Assembly: GCF_001045435.1 (NCBI RefSeq)
Contig: NZ_LFNG01000010.1
Location: forward strand, 1-64,000
Source of the DNA: Chryseobacterium koreense CCUG 49689
GTDB taxonomy: Bacteria; Bacteroidota; Bacteroidia; Flavobacteriales; Weeksellaceae
Length of the DNA stretch: 64,000 nucleotides
Direction: 5' to 3'
The notes beneath the pieces were generated by a model. It worked only from the letters and a program-made list of their open reading frames with translations. It was not told the DNA's origin and made no database searches. Position 1 is the stretch's first letter, and every line of letters starts with the position of its first letter. Made by a program: the position numbers and the translations under genes. This document shows, in pieces, positions 27,553 to 36,862 of the stretch.

Positions 27553-27966
27553 ATGTTGTTGAAAGGAAGTTTCCACCAAGACGAAAGAGGCGTCATCACT
27601 TTTAATAATGATTTTGATGCTGCGGAAATCAAAAGGATTTATACGATGGAAAACCGTTCACCAGATTTCGTCCGCGGTTGGCAAGGACATAAAATTGAGC
27701 AGCGGTGGTTTGCATGTGTTGCCGGTGAATTTGAGATTTCTGTGATTGAGATCGATGATTTTGAAAATCCTTCAAAAGATTTAATGATCTCGAAATATAT
27801 TTTGCAAGATAAAGCACTAACTTTCCTGCATGCTCCTGCGGGTTGCGTCACCGCAATTCAGGCAAAGAAAGAAGGCAGCAAACTTTTGGTTTTAGCGGAC
27901 TATGGTTTGGGAGAAATTCAGGATGAATACCGTTTTCCATTGGATTACTTTAAAAATAACTTATGA
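27553..27966 (+). CDS. WxcM/FdtA-like cupin protein (possible sugar ketoisomerase or epimerase)
   Basis: The product has 137 residues and is a single cupin barrel. RGWQGHKIEQRWFACVAGEFEI and FLHAPAGCVTAIQA match the pattern of the WxcM-like/FdtA group of dTDP-keto-sugar isomerases. It sits between the CapE- and CapF-like genes and overlaps capF by 4 bases (ATGA), so it belongs to this pathway block, though the standard three-enzyme UDP-L-FucNAc route does not need it. It may isomerise or epimerise the keto intermediate, giving a variant sugar. Confidence 0.7.
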   Translation: MLLKGSFHQDERGVITFNNDFDAAEIKRIYTMENRSPDFVRGWQGHKIEQRWFACVAGEFEISVIEIDDFENPSKDLMISKYILQDKALTFLHAPAGCVTAIQAKKEGSKLLVLADYGLGEIQDEYRFPLDYFKNNL

Positions 27967-29081
27967 TAAAAATAGGAATTACCGGGCAGAATGGATTTGT
28001 TGGCTCAAGTTTGTATAACACCTTGGGTTTGTATCCAGATGAATTTCAAAGAATTGATTTCCATAAAGAGTTTTTTGAAAATTCCGGTCAATTGGATGAT
28101 TTCGTAAGGCAGTGCGATGTGATTGTACACCTGGCCGCGATGAACCGTCATCCGGATCCGGAAGTGATTTATGAAAACAATATTGGTCTGGTTAAAAAAT
28201 TAACCGAATCATTGGAAAGAACCGCTTCAACAGCACATGTTCTTTTTTCATCTTCTTCGCAAGAAGAACGGGACAACCTTTATGGAAAGTCCAAAAAAGA
28301 AGGTCGGGAATTCTTGGCATACTGGGCAAAAAACAATGGCGGAAAATTTACCGGAATGATTATTCCCAATGTTTTCGGACCTTTCGGACAACCCAATTAT
28401 AATTCCTTCATTGCTACTTTTTGCCATAAACTGACTCACGGAGAAAATCCCGTGATCGATAACGATGGCGAAGTGAAACTGATTTATGTCGGAGATTTGG
28501 TTCAGGAAATGATCGGGCAAATCAGATCTGGTGAAACCAACGAAGAGTATTCGGTTCCCCACAGAACTACCATAAAAGTGTCGGAAGTCCTTTCAAAACT
28601 GGAGAACTTCAAAAAACGCTATTTCGATGGGGGAGAAATTCCCGAACTGAAAACTGATTTTGATTATCAGCTGTTCAATACTTTCAGATGTTATTTCGAT
28701 TTAAAAAATCATTATCCGGTTAAATTCACCCAGCATACCGATCCACGTGGAGCTTTTGTGGAAGTGATCCGTTTGGGAATTGGCGGGCAATGTTCTTTCT
28801 CGACCACCGTTCCGGGAATTACCCGGGGAAATCATTTCCATACCAGAAAAATTGAAAGATTTGCAGTAATTAAAGGAAAAGCTTTGATTCAGCTCAGAAA
28901 AATAGGTACCGATGAAGTTCTTGATTTTTATCTGGACGGAGCCGAACCGGCTTATGTGGATATGCCGATTTGGTACACCCACAATATCAAAAATATAGGC
29001 GAAGATGATCTGTACACCATTTTTTGGATCAATGAGCCATATAATCCTGAAGATGCAGATACTTATTTTGTAGAAGTTTAA
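27963..29081 (+). CDS. capF: CapF/WbjC-like bifunctional epimerase-reductase
   Basis: The product has 372 residues, the size of Staphylococcus CapF (about 369). The N-terminal dehydrogenase domain has GITGQNGFVGSSL and a YGKSKKEG-type YxxxK active site. The C-terminal cupin domain (about residues 255-372) has RGNHFHTRKIERFAVI, with metal-binding His residues, and PIWYTHNIKN. The cupin part epimerises C3 of the CapE product and the dehydrogenase part reduces C4, giving UDP-6-deoxy-L-talose-type N-acetyl sugar for the CapG-like enzyme downstream. Confidence 0.9.
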   Translation: MIKIGITGQNGFVGSSLYNTLGLYPDEFQRIDFHKEFFENSGQLDDFVRQCDVIVHLAAMNRHPDPEVIYENNIGLVKKLTESLERTASTAHVLFSSSSQEERDNLYGKSKKEGREFLAYWAKNNGGKFTGMIIPNVFGPFGQPNYNSFIATFCHKLTHGENPVIDNDGEVKLIYVGDLVQEMIGQIRSGETNEEYSVPHRTTIKVSEVLSKLENFKKRYFDGGEIPELKTDFDYQLFNTFRCYFDLKNHYPVKFTQHTDPRGAFVEVIRLGIGGQCSFSTTVPGITRGNHFHTRKIERFAVIKGKALIQLRKIGTDEVLDFYLDGAEPAYVDMPIWYTHNIKNIGEDDLYTIFWINEPYNPEDADTYFVEV

Positions 29082-29096
29082 ATCTTAGAGAAAAAA

Positions 29097-30233
29097 ATGA
29101 AAAAACTTAAAGTGATGACGGTCGTCGGAACCCGTCCGGAAATTATCCGACTGGCCAGAGTTCTTACCGCGCTCGATCATTCCGAAGCCGTGGAACATGT
29201 CATCGTTCACACCGGCCAAAATTACGATTACGAACTCAACCAAATATTTTTTGAGGATTTAGGACTCAGAAAACCAGATTATTTTCTGGAAGCTGCCGGA
29301 AAAACCGCCACAGAAACAGTCGGAAATATTTTAATTAAAATCGATCCGCTTTTGAAAGAATTAAAACCGGATGCATTTTTGGTTTTAGGCGATACCAATT
29401 CCTGCCTTTGCGCAATTCCTGCCAAGAAAAGACAAATTCCGATTTTCCACATGGAGGCCGGAAACCGCTGCTTCGATCAAAGAGTTCCGGAAGAGACCAA
29501 CCGTAAAATCGTAGATCACACCGCAGATATCAATTTGACTTACAGCGATATCGCCAGAGAATATCTTTTAAGGGAAGGACTTCCGGCTGACAGAATCATC
29601 AAAACCGGTTCGCCGATGTTTGAAGTATTGAACCATTATCTTCCGGAAATTGAAAAATCCGATGTCCTTGCAAGATTGAATCTAGAAGAAGGAAAATATT
29701 TCGTGATCAGTTCACATCGTGAAGAAAACATCAATTCCGATAAAAATTTCATTGGTTTGATGGAAAGTTTAAATACGATTGCCGAAAAATATGGATACCC
29801 GATCATCGTTTCCACGCATCCGCGAACACGCAATATGATCGACAAAAAGCAAATCCAGATGCGGCCTGAAATCCAGTTTCTGAAACCGCTTGGGTTTTTG
29901 GATTACAACGCGCTTCAAATGAGGAGCTTCGCAGTTCTTTCAGATTCCGGAACGATTTCAGAGGAGTCATCGATCCTCAACTTCAGAGCCTTGAATATTC
30001 GGGAAGCCCACGAAAGACCCGAAGCCATGGAAGAAGCAAGCGTGATGATGGCGGGACTTTCACCCGAAAGAATCTTGCAGGGACTTGCACAGCTTCAGCA
30101 ACAAAAAACCGGAGCTGAAAGAAACTACAGAAGAGTTTCTGATTATTCCATGCCGAATGTTTCGGAAAAAGTAGTGCGGATCATTTTGAGTTATACGGAT
30201 TATGTGAACCGGGTGGTTTGGAGTAAAAATTAA
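29097..30233 (+). CDS. capG: CapG/WbjD/WecB-like UDP-N-acetylglucosamine 2-epimerase
   Basis: The product has 378 residues, of the non-hydrolysing UDP-GlcNAc 2-epimerase family. The stretches VVGTRPEIIRLARVL, VLGDTNSCL, HMEAGNRCFDQRVPEETNR, SSHREENI and LSDSGTISEES are all present, covering the known active-site residues. With CapE- and CapF-like enzymes immediately upstream, its likely job is the last step to UDP-L-FucNAc. A simple UDP-ManNAc synthase is less likely from context. It ends overlapping the next start (TAATG). Confidence 0.9.
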   Translation: MKKLKVMTVVGTRPEIIRLARVLTALDHSEAVEHVIVHTGQNYDYELNQIFFEDLGLRKPDYFLEAAGKTATETVGNILIKIDPLLKELKPDAFLVLGDTNSCLCAIPAKKRQIPIFHMEAGNRCFDQRVPEETNRKIVDHTADINLTYSDIAREYLLREGLPADRIIKTGSPMFEVLNHYLPEIEKSDVLARLNLEEGKYFVISSHREENINSDKNFIGLMESLNTIAEKYGYPIIVSTHPRTRNMIDKKQIQMRPEIQFLKPLGFLDYNALQMRSFAVLSDSGTISEESSILNFRALNIREAHERPEAMEEASVMMAGLSPERILQGLAQLQQQKTGAERNYRRVSDYSMPNVSEKVVRIILSYTDYVNRVVWSKN

Positions 30234-31444
30234 TGAGCAATAATTTTTTCTATATCGCCCAGTTTTTTACGCCGGAACCTTACTTAAAAGATATCAAATT
30301 TATCAAAAAAATTAAGGACAAAGGTTGGAATCCTATCGTCATCACCGGTTTTCCCAATTATCCGAAAGGTAAAATCTATGACGGATATCAAAACCGGCTT
30401 TTTTCCGAAGAAACGATGGATGGCATTAAAGTGATTCGGGTTTTCACTTATGCAGATCATAGTTTGAGCAGCATCAAGAGGACTTTGAATTATTTAGTGT
30501 TTGGAATTTTCGCTGCATTCGCAATTCTAAAATATGGGCGAAGAGACAGCTTTTATTATATTTTGCAGTCTTCACCTTTTGTGGTTTTTTGTGCTTGGAT
30601 GGTGAAATTATTCAAGCCAAACTCCAAAACGCTATTGGATATTCAGGACGTTTTTCCTGAAAACATAAGGATTTCCGGATTCATCAAGTCGAAAAGGATC
30701 ATCAGTATCCTGGATTTTTTGCTGGATCGGTTTTATTACAGCGCATTTGATCTGTTTGTCACGGTTTCAGAGAGTTTTAGAAAAATCGTCGCCCTTAAGA
30801 ATATTTCGCTCGACCGAATACTGACCCTTTATAATTGGTCAATGGTGGAAAAAGCTCCAAATCAGCAAAAAGAAGAGTACCAATTTCAAACCGATGGTTT
30901 TAATATTGTCTATGCCGGAAATATTGGCGTGCATCAAGGGTTGTCAAAATTAGCAGCCGGAATCAGCTCTATTGTACAGAAAAGACCCAATGTCTTCTTT
31001 CATTTTTTTGGCGATGGGACTGATTTTGAAAAATTGAAAGCTGCGACGGCTGGAAACTCAAATGTGATTTTGCATGGCCGGGTTTCCAGTACAGAAATTT
31101 GCAAATACTTGGACGGTGCGGATGTTTTGTTTTTGCACCTCATCAAAGATCCCATTTATGAATGCATTATTCCGTCAAAACTCCAGACCTATATTGAAGT
31201 TGGAAAACCAATTTTGGCGGGCATTGAAGGGGAACCGAGAGCTTTCATCACCGATCACCAAATAGGTGAAGCATTTAACTCGGAAGACCAGGAGGATTTC
31301 CAAAAAGCCGTACTCAGAATAATTGGCTATTCACAGGAGGAAATTGTAGAAATTTGCAAAAGAAGTTTAATTTTGTATCAGAATCAGTTTTCACGCCAAG
31401 CGGGTGCTGACCGAGTTGATCAATTCATCAGAAAGCATAGGTAA
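30233..31444 (+). CDS. Glycosyltransferase family 4, WbuB-like (probable L-FucNAc transferase)
   Basis: The product has 403 residues. It starts FFYIAQFFTPEP with LLDIQDVFPENIR and NIVYAGNIGVHQG, as in the WbuB group of GT4 enzymes, which are commonly found directly after the UDP-L-FucNAc genes and transfer that sugar. The catalytic C-terminal region includes ECIIPSKLQTYIEVGKPI. The assignment to L-FucNAc is from gene order. One-base overlaps (TAATG) link it to both neighbours. Confidence 0.82.
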   Translation: MSNNFFYIAQFFTPEPYLKDIKFIKKIKDKGWNPIVITGFPNYPKGKIYDGYQNRLFSEETMDGIKVIRVFTYADHSLSSIKRTLNYLVFGIFAAFAILKYGRRDSFYYILQSSPFVVFCAWMVKLFKPNSKTLLDIQDVFPENIRISGFIKSKRIISILDFLLDRFYYSAFDLFVTVSESFRKIVALKNISLDRILTLYNWSMVEKAPNQQKEEYQFQTDGFNIVYAGNIGVHQGLSKLAAGISSIVQKRPNVFFHFFGDGTDFEKLKAATAGNSNVILHGRVSSTEICKYLDGADVLFLHLIKDPIYECIIPSKLQTYIEVGKPILAGIEGEPRAFITDHQIGEAFNSEDQEDFQKAVLRIIGYSQEEIVEICKRSLILYQNQFSRQAGADRVDQFIRKHR

Positions 31445-32028
31445 TGAACGTTCGTGTGGCCACTAAAAAAGATATCGATTCCATCGTTGAAGTGCACATG
31501 GAAAGGTTCTCCTCTTTTTTTCTGACGAGTTTGGGGAAACCGTTTTTAAAGGCCTTTTACAAGGCATTTCTAAAGAATCCGGCACTATTGCTGGTATTGG
31601 AAGATGAAGGCATCGTTAAAGGTTTCGCGGCGGGAAGCAGAGACAGCCGTTCATTCTTCCGGAAACTTTTGAAAAATAATTTATTGGGGTTCGCGCTGGC
31701 CGGAATAAAAATATTGTTCACCAATCCGGCAGCTTTGAAAAGAATGGCGTCAAATGCAGGTAAATCTGAAAAAAATAATCATATTTTTGCAGAGTTGCTG
31801 AGTATAGCCACCTTAAGAAATAAAAAAGGGTACGGTAAGATCCTTTTGGATGAATTCGAAAAAGAAATCGAAAAAGAAAACAGGGAGAATTTGCCGATTT
31901 CATTGACAACCGATTTTGATGAGAATGAAAAGACGGTCCAGTTTTATAGAGATTGCGGATATGAAGTCAATGAAATTTTCGAAAGTTACCATGGCAGAAA
32001 AATGTACAGATTTATAAAACGCAAATAA
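31444..32028 (+). CDS. GNAT-family N-acetyltransferase
   Basis: The product has 194 residues. The N terminus VRVATKKDIDSIVEVH and the acetyl-CoA-binding stretch LRNKKGYGKILLDEF, with FYRDCGYE near the end, identify a GNAT fold. It lies in the operon between a glycosyltransferase and a DegT aminotransferase, so it probably acetylates the amino group made by the latter. This would be a second acetylated amino sugar besides the PglD-dependent one. Confidence 0.75.
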   Translation: MNVRVATKKDIDSIVEVHMERFSSFFLTSLGKPFLKAFYKAFLKNPALLLVLEDEGIVKGFAAGSRDSRSFFRKLLKNNLLGFALAGIKILFTNPAALKRMASNAGKSEKNNHIFAELLSIATLRNKKGYGKILLDEFEKEIEKENRENLPISLTTDFDENEKTVQFYRDCGYEVNEIFESYHGRKMYRFIKRK

Positions 32029-32038
32029 TATAAAAATT

Positions 32039-33274
32039 ATGAAAATCCCTTTCTCACCTCCTTACATTGACGATGATGTGATCACCGAAGTGGTGGATAC
32101 GCTCCAATCTGGATGGATCACAACCGGCCCGAAAGTAAAGGCGCTGGAAGAGGAAGTATGCGAACTGACCGGTGTTTCCAATGCATTGTGCGTCAACTCG
32201 TGGACTTCCGGAGCGATCCTGATCATGAAGTGGTTCGGAATCAAGGAAGGGGATGAGGTGATTATTCCGGCATATACCTACAGCGCAACCGCTTTGGCAG
32301 TTCTTCACTGTGGCGGTACTCCCGTGATGGTAGATGTGAAAGAAGACTTCACCATAGATCCGGAAAAAATAAGGGCCGCAATCACCGATCGAACGAAAGT
32401 GATCATGCCAGTAGATATTGCGGGACTTCCTTGCGATTACGACCCAATCAATGAAATTGTCCATTCGGAAGAGATCAAGAAATTATTTAAACCAACTTCT
32501 GAAAACCAGAAAAAACTGGGAAGGATTTTGGTGCTTTCAGATGCGGCACACTCCATCGGTGCAACTTATAATGGAAAGCCAACAGGAGTTTTGACCGATA
32601 TTACCATTTTCTCTTTCCACGCCGTAAAAAACATCACTTCTGCGGAAGGAGGAGCGATTTGCATCAATCTTCCTGCCCCTTTTGACAATGCGGAAGAATA
32701 TAAAACGATGCGTCTTTGGACATTAAACGGACAAACTAAGGATGCTTTCACCAAATCCCAAGGTGGAGGAAGCAGCTGGAAATACGATATTGTCTTCCAA
32801 GGCCTAAAGGTAAATATGCCCGATGTTTGTGCGGCAATTGCTTTAGCCCAAATTAGAAATTATAATACGGAATTGCTTCCTGAAAGAAAAAGGGTTGCCG
32901 AACGATATCACGAATTTTTTAGCTCAAAAAAATGGGCCCAATTGCCTGTAATAGAAGATGCTAAAAGAAAAGCCTGTGACCATCTTTATGCACTGAGAAT
33001 CAATGGAATTACCGAAGAGCAAAGAGATGCGATGATGGTTTCTATAGCGGATGATGAAGTGTCTGTGAACGTGCATTTTATCCCAATGCCTATGTTGACC
33101 CTGTTTAAAGACTTAGGGTATAAGATTGCAGATTATCCGGTGGCGTATGATAATTTTTCCCGGGAAATTTCCCTGCCGATCTATCCGCAACTATCTGACG
33201 AGGAAATTGATTTCATCTGTCAAAGCATTGAGAAAGCTTATGAGAAAATTTTGGTAAATGAAGCGGCTGTTTGA
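32039..33274 (+). CDS. DegT/DnrJ/EryC1/StrS-family sugar aminotransferase (second copy)
   Basis: The product has 411 residues, of the PLP-dependent fold. GWITTGPKVKALEEEV, AYTYSATALAVLHCGG, LSDAAHSIGA and FSFHAVKNITSAEGG are present; K197 is the likely PLP lysine. It contains longer insertions than the PglE-like enzyme. It should aminate a nucleotide 4-keto sugar, working with the GNAT enzyme upstream and the initiating transferase whose gene overlaps its last 17 bases. Confidence 0.85.
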   Translation: MKIPFSPPYIDDDVITEVVDTLQSGWITTGPKVKALEEEVCELTGVSNALCVNSWTSGAILIMKWFGIKEGDEVIIPAYTYSATALAVLHCGGTPVMVDVKEDFTIDPEKIRAAITDRTKVIMPVDIAGLPCDYDPINEIVHSEEIKKLFKPTSENQKKLGRILVLSDAAHSIGATYNGKPTGVLTDITIFSFHAVKNITSAEGGAICINLPAPFDNAEEYKTMRLWTLNGQTKDAFTKSQGGGSSWKYDIVFQGLKVNMPDVCAAIALAQIRNYNTELLPERKRVAERYHEFFSSKKWAQLPVIEDAKRKACDHLYALRINGITEEQRDAMMVSIADDEVSVNVHFIPMPMLTLFKDLGYKIADYPVAYDNFSREISLPIYPQLSDEEIDFICQSIEKAYEKILVNEAAV

Positions 33275-33848
33275 TATTGTTTTTTCTTTTTTTGGTATCC
33301 TGCTTCTGTCGCCGGTTTTCCTCGTTATTTCCATCTTGATCTTACTGGACAGCAAAGGAGGGGTTCTGTACAAACAGGAACGTACCGGAAAAGGAGATAG
33401 GATTTTCAAGGTCTTGAAATTCCGGACTATGCGGCCAGATTCTTTTGCCAAAGGAGCACTCACCGTTGGGAGTCGGGATCCCAGAATTACCAACGTTGGA
33501 TATTACTTAAGGAAATATAAGCTTGATGAACTTCCACAACTTTTCAACGTTTTTATCGGTGAAATGTCTTTTGTAGGTCCAAGACCCGAAGTAAAGAAGT
33601 ATACAGATTTGTACAATGAAGAGCAGAAAAAAGTTTTGACCGTAGTTCCCGGTATCACAGATTATGCATCCATCAAATTTAGGAACGAGAATGATTTGCT
33701 CTCAGCAAGTGATAATCCGGAAAAATTATACATCGAAGAAATCATGCCGGAAAAACTGAACTTAAACCTGAAATATATTGCCGATAATAATGTATTTAAA
33801 GACATCAAGATTATTTTCGATACTTTTTATACGATAATCAATCACTGA
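33258..33848 (+). CDS. Second phosphoglycosyl transferase (Bac_transf family)
   Basis: The product has 196 residues. An N-terminal hydrophobic segment (LFDIVFSFFGILLLSPVFL) is followed by QERTGKGDRIFKVLKFRTMR, the catalytic Asp-Glu pair in KLDELPQLFNV, and VGPRPEVKKY. It should load a sugar-1-phosphate onto undecaprenyl phosphate. With the PglC-like enzyme at 9602-10210, the locus has two initiating enzymes, suggesting two glycans or two alternative first sugars. It overlaps the aminotransferase gene, so its substrate may be the sugar made there. Confidence 0.85.
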   Translation: MKRLFDIVFSFFGILLLSPVFLVISILILLDSKGGVLYKQERTGKGDRIFKVLKFRTMRPDSFAKGALTVGSRDPRITNVGYYLRKYKLDELPQLFNVFIGEMSFVGPRPEVKKYTDLYNEEQKKVLTVVPGITDYASIKFRNENDLLSASDNPEKLYIEEIMPEKLNLNLKYIADNNVFKDIKIIFDTFYTIINH

Positions 33849-33850
33849 TC

Positions 33851-34396
33851 ATGAAAATTAAACCCACCCCCCTCAAAGACTGCTACGTTATAGAACCTGC
33901 AATTGTTGCTGATGAACGTGGTTATTTTTACGAAAAGTTCAACGAAAAAAAATTTGAAGAACTCACAGGATTAAACGGACATTTCGTGCAGGATAATATT
34001 TCAAAATCCTCCTATGGGGTATTGCGTGGAATACATTTGCAGAAAGGGGAACATGCCCAAGCAAAACTGGTTTCCTGTTTGGAGGGAAGAGTTTTCGATG
34101 TCGCAGTAGATTTACGGGAAGATTCGCCAACTTTCGGACAGTGGTTCGGAATAGAATTATCAGATGAGAATAAGCTACAATTATATGTTCCAAGAGGATT
34201 TGGTCATGGCTTTTCGGTCTTGTCCGAATCTGCAATTTTCGCTTACAAATGTGACAATTATTACAATAATGGGTCTGAAGGAGGGATTTTATGGAAAGAT
34301 ATAGAGTTAAACATCGATTGGAAGCTGCCTGCAGAAGCAATTATACTTTCTGAAAAAGACAAAAACCTCCCGAAATTCAGCGAAAGAAACTTTTAA
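33851..34396 (+). CDS. rfbC: dTDP-4-dehydrorhamnose 3,5-epimerase
   Basis: The product has 181 residues, the usual size of RmlC/RfbC. GYFYEKFNEKKFEELTG, FVQDNISKSSYGVLRGIHLQ (with H62, the catalytic His position of the family) and VPRGFGHGFSVLSE are diagnostic. It converts dTDP-4-keto-6-deoxy-glucose to dTDP-4-keto-L-rhamnose. It starts 2 bases after the second phosphoglycosyl transferase. The reductase that would complete dTDP-L-rhamnose (rfbD) is not in this window. Confidence 0.93.
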   Translation: MKIKPTPLKDCYVIEPAIVADERGYFYEKFNEKKFEELTGLNGHFVQDNISKSSYGVLRGIHLQKGEHAQAKLVSCLEGRVFDVAVDLREDSPTFGQWFGIELSDENKLQLYVPRGFGHGFSVLSESAIFAYKCDNYYNNGSEGGILWKDIELNIDWKLPAEAIILSEKDKNLPKFSERNF

Positions 34397-34445
34397 TGCT
34401 ATTTTCACTAAACCACTTCGTCACTTCAATATTCAACCACTCAAA

Positions 34446-35537
34446 ATGAACTCAATCATCATAACCGGCGGCGCCGGATTCATCGGTTCGCACGTCGTTC
34501 GCGAATTTGTGAAGAACCTTCCGCAAACCAAAATTATCAATTTAGATGCGTTGACTTACGCCGGAAATCTTGAAAACTTGAAAGACATCGAAAACGAGCC
34601 AAATTACGTTTTCGAGAAAGCAGATATCACAAAACCGGAAGAGCTCAGAAAGGTCTTTGAAAAATACAACCCTGATGCCATTATCCATTTAGCGGCAGAA
34701 TCTCATGTGGACCGAAGCATCACCGATCCCAATGCATTTATCAATACCAATGTAAACGGAACCGCCAATTTGTTGAATTTGGCAAAAGAATTCTGGACTT
34801 TGAATCCCGATCATCAGCATGGGAATTTCCCAGATGAAAAAAGAAAAAATCTTTTCTACCATGTTTCTACCGACGAAGTTTACGGAGCTTTGGGCGAAAC
34901 TGGATTCTTTACCGAGGAAACTTCTTATGACCCGAAATCCCCGTATTCTGCCAGCAAAGCCGCTTCCGATCATTTGGTGAGGGCCTATGGAAATACTTAC
35001 GGAATGCCTTTCATTATTTCAAACTGCTCTAATAACTACGGACCGAATCATTTTCCGGAGAAACTGATTCCGCTTTGCATCCACAATATTCTGAACGAAA
35101 AACCGCTCCCAATCTATGGCGATGGGAAATATACGAGGGACTGGCTCTACGTCATCGACCACGCAAAGGCAATTTTCCAGATCTTCCATGAAGCGAAAAC
35201 GGGAGAAACCTACAACATCGGCGGCTGGAACGAATGGCAGAACATCAACTTGGTGAAAGAACTCATCAAACAGGTAGATGAAAAAACCGGAAAACCAGCA
35301 GGATATTCAGAAAAACTGATCACTTTTGTAAAAGACAGACCGGGACACGACAAACGCTACGCCATCGACGCCACAAAATTGGCAAACGATTTAGGCTGGA
35401 AACCTTCAGTCACTTTTGAGGAAGGTTTAAGTAAAACAATCGACTGGTTTTTGGAAAACAAGGATTGGCTGGACCATGTTACTTCGGGTGCTTATAAAAA
35501 ATATTATGCTTCGCAATATACGGATGACTCGAATTAA
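34446..35537 (+). CDS. rfbB: dTDP-glucose 4,6-dehydratase
   Basis: The product has 363 residues, an extended short-chain dehydrogenase. ITGGAGFIGSHVVREF binds NAD, HLAAESHVDRSI, HVSTDEVYGALG and the YSASKAASD active site (near residue 167) are all as in RmlB, and FPEKLIPL and YGDGKYTRDWLYV confirm it. It makes dTDP-4-keto-6-deoxy-D-glucose from dTDP-glucose. Confidence 0.95.
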   Translation: MNSIIITGGAGFIGSHVVREFVKNLPQTKIINLDALTYAGNLENLKDIENEPNYVFEKADITKPEELRKVFEKYNPDAIIHLAAESHVDRSITDPNAFINTNVNGTANLLNLAKEFWTLNPDHQHGNFPDEKRKNLFYHVSTDEVYGALGETGFFTEETSYDPKSPYSASKAASDHLVRAYGNTYGMPFIISNCSNNYGPNHFPEKLIPLCIHNILNEKPLPIYGDGKYTRDWLYVIDHAKAIFQIFHEAKTGETYNIGGWNEWQNINLVKELIKQVDEKTGKPAGYSEKLITFVKDRPGHDKRYAIDATKLANDLGWKPSVTFEEGLSKTIDWFLENKDWLDHVTSGAYKKYYASQYTDDSN

Positions 35538-35555
35538 ATCGAATTTCACTAATTG

Positions 35556-35936
35556 ATGGAAGAGAAAATTTTATATAAAGAAGAAAGTTACAAGATTATT
35601 GGAATTTGTATGAATGTTCATTCCACGATGGGAAATGGGTTTTTGGAAGCGGTTTACTGTGAGGTTTTAGAAAAAGAATTTATTAAAAATGGTATTCCGC
35701 ATCAAAGAGAAGTTAAATTAGATTTGTTTTTCAACGGAGAGAAATTAGATAAAAAGTACAAAGCAGATTTTGTCTGTTTTGATAACATTATATTGGAAGT
35801 AAAATCAGTGTCATTTTTGCATGAAAACTTTACAAAGCAGACGTTAAATTATCTGAAAGCTACCAACAAAAAATTAGGATTGCTCATTAATTTTGGTGAA
35901 AAATCTCTAAAATATAAACGCATAATTAATTTGTAA
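35556..35936 (+). CDS. GxxExxY protein (PD-(D/E)XK-like family)
   Basis: The product has 126 residues from the ATG at 35556; a TTG one codon earlier is also in frame but the ATG is preferred. The name motif is seen in GNGFLEAVY, and the later YKADFVCFDNIILEVKS looks like the core of a PD-(D/E)XK nuclease-type fold (Asp, then E-x-K). The function of the family is unknown. It sits between rfbB and rfbA, an odd place for a nuclease-like protein, although I recall members of this family turning up in surface-polysaccharide loci of Bacteroidota. Confidence 0.85.
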   Translation: MEEKILYKEESYKIIGICMNVHSTMGNGFLEAVYCEVLEKEFIKNGIPHQREVKLDLFFNGEKLDKKYKADFVCFDNIILEVKSVSFLHENFTKQTLNYLKATNKKLGLLINFGEKSLKYKRIINL

Positions 35937-35987
35937 CCAGAACGAAAATTCGAGTAATTCGCATTAATTCGTGTAATTTGTTTTAAA

Positions 35988-36845
35988 ATGAAAGGAATTA
36001 TTTTAGCCGGAGGCTCCGGAACCAGACTTTACCCATTAACCATCGCGGTAAGTAAACAGCTCATGCCGGTTTATGATAAGCCCATGATTTATTATCCACT
36101 TTCCACGCTTCTTTTGGCTGGAATTAAAGAAATTTTGATCATTACCACGCCGCACGATCAGGAAGCGTTCCGGAAACTTTTGGGAGACGGTTCGCAAATT
36201 GGCTGCAGATTCGAATATAAAGTGCAGCCAAGTCCGGATGGATTGGCGCAAGCTTTTATTTTGGGAGAAGAATTCATCGGTGATGATTCGGTGGCTTTGG
36301 TTCTGGGTGACAATATTTTTTATGGAACCGGACTTGCAAAATTGCTGGAAAGTAAAACCAGTGTGGAAGGAGGATGCGTTTTTGCCTATTCCGTAACTGA
36401 TCCGGAACGATATGGAGTGGTGGAATTCGATGAAAACAACAAAGCAATTTCTATTGAGGAAAAACCGGAGCATCCGAAATCAAATTACGCGGTTCCCGGA
36501 CTTTATTTCTATGATAATTCCGTAGTGGAAATAGCGAAAAATCTTAAACCTTCGCCAAGAGGAGAACTGGAGATTACCGATGTCAATAGAATTTATTTGG
36601 AAAATGGAAAGTTGGAAGTTGGCGTCATGTCCCGCGGAACAGCTTGGCTCGACACCGGAACTTTCGATTCTTTACACGAAGCCTCGGAATTTGTGAAAGT
36701 TCTGGAAAAAAGACAGGGCTTCAAAATTTCTTGCATCGAAGAAATTGCCTTTAAAAAAGGATTCATCAACAAAGAACAATTACTGAAATCCGCTGAAAAA
36801 TACGGGAAATCCGGTTACGGCGAATACCTGAAATCAATAATCTAA
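35988..36845 (+). CDS. rfbA: Glucose-1-phosphate thymidylyltransferase
   Basis: The product has 285 residues, the normal RmlA length. [20 protein letters not shown] is the nucleotide-binding signature; [26 protein letters not shown] and [13 protein letters not shown] are typical. It makes dTDP-glucose for RfbB. It is the last gene of the polysaccharide locus, followed 17 bases later by a strong terminator. Confidence 0.95.
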   Translation: MKGIILAGGSGTRLYPLTIAVSKQLMPVYDKPMIYYPLSTLLLAGIKEILIITTPHDQEAFRKLLGDGSQIGCRFEYKVQPSPDGLAQAFILGEEFIGDDSVALVLGDNIFYGTGLAKLLESKTSVEGGCVFAYSVTDPERYGVVEFDENNKAISIEEKPEHPKSNYAVPGLYFYDNSVVEIAKNLKPSPRGELEITDVNRIYLENGKLEVGVMSRGTAWLDTGTFDSLHEASEFVKVLEKRQGFKISCIEEIAFKKGFINKEQLLKSAEKYGKSGYGEYLKSII

Positions 36846-36862
36846 ACATTTCTTCTCCAATC

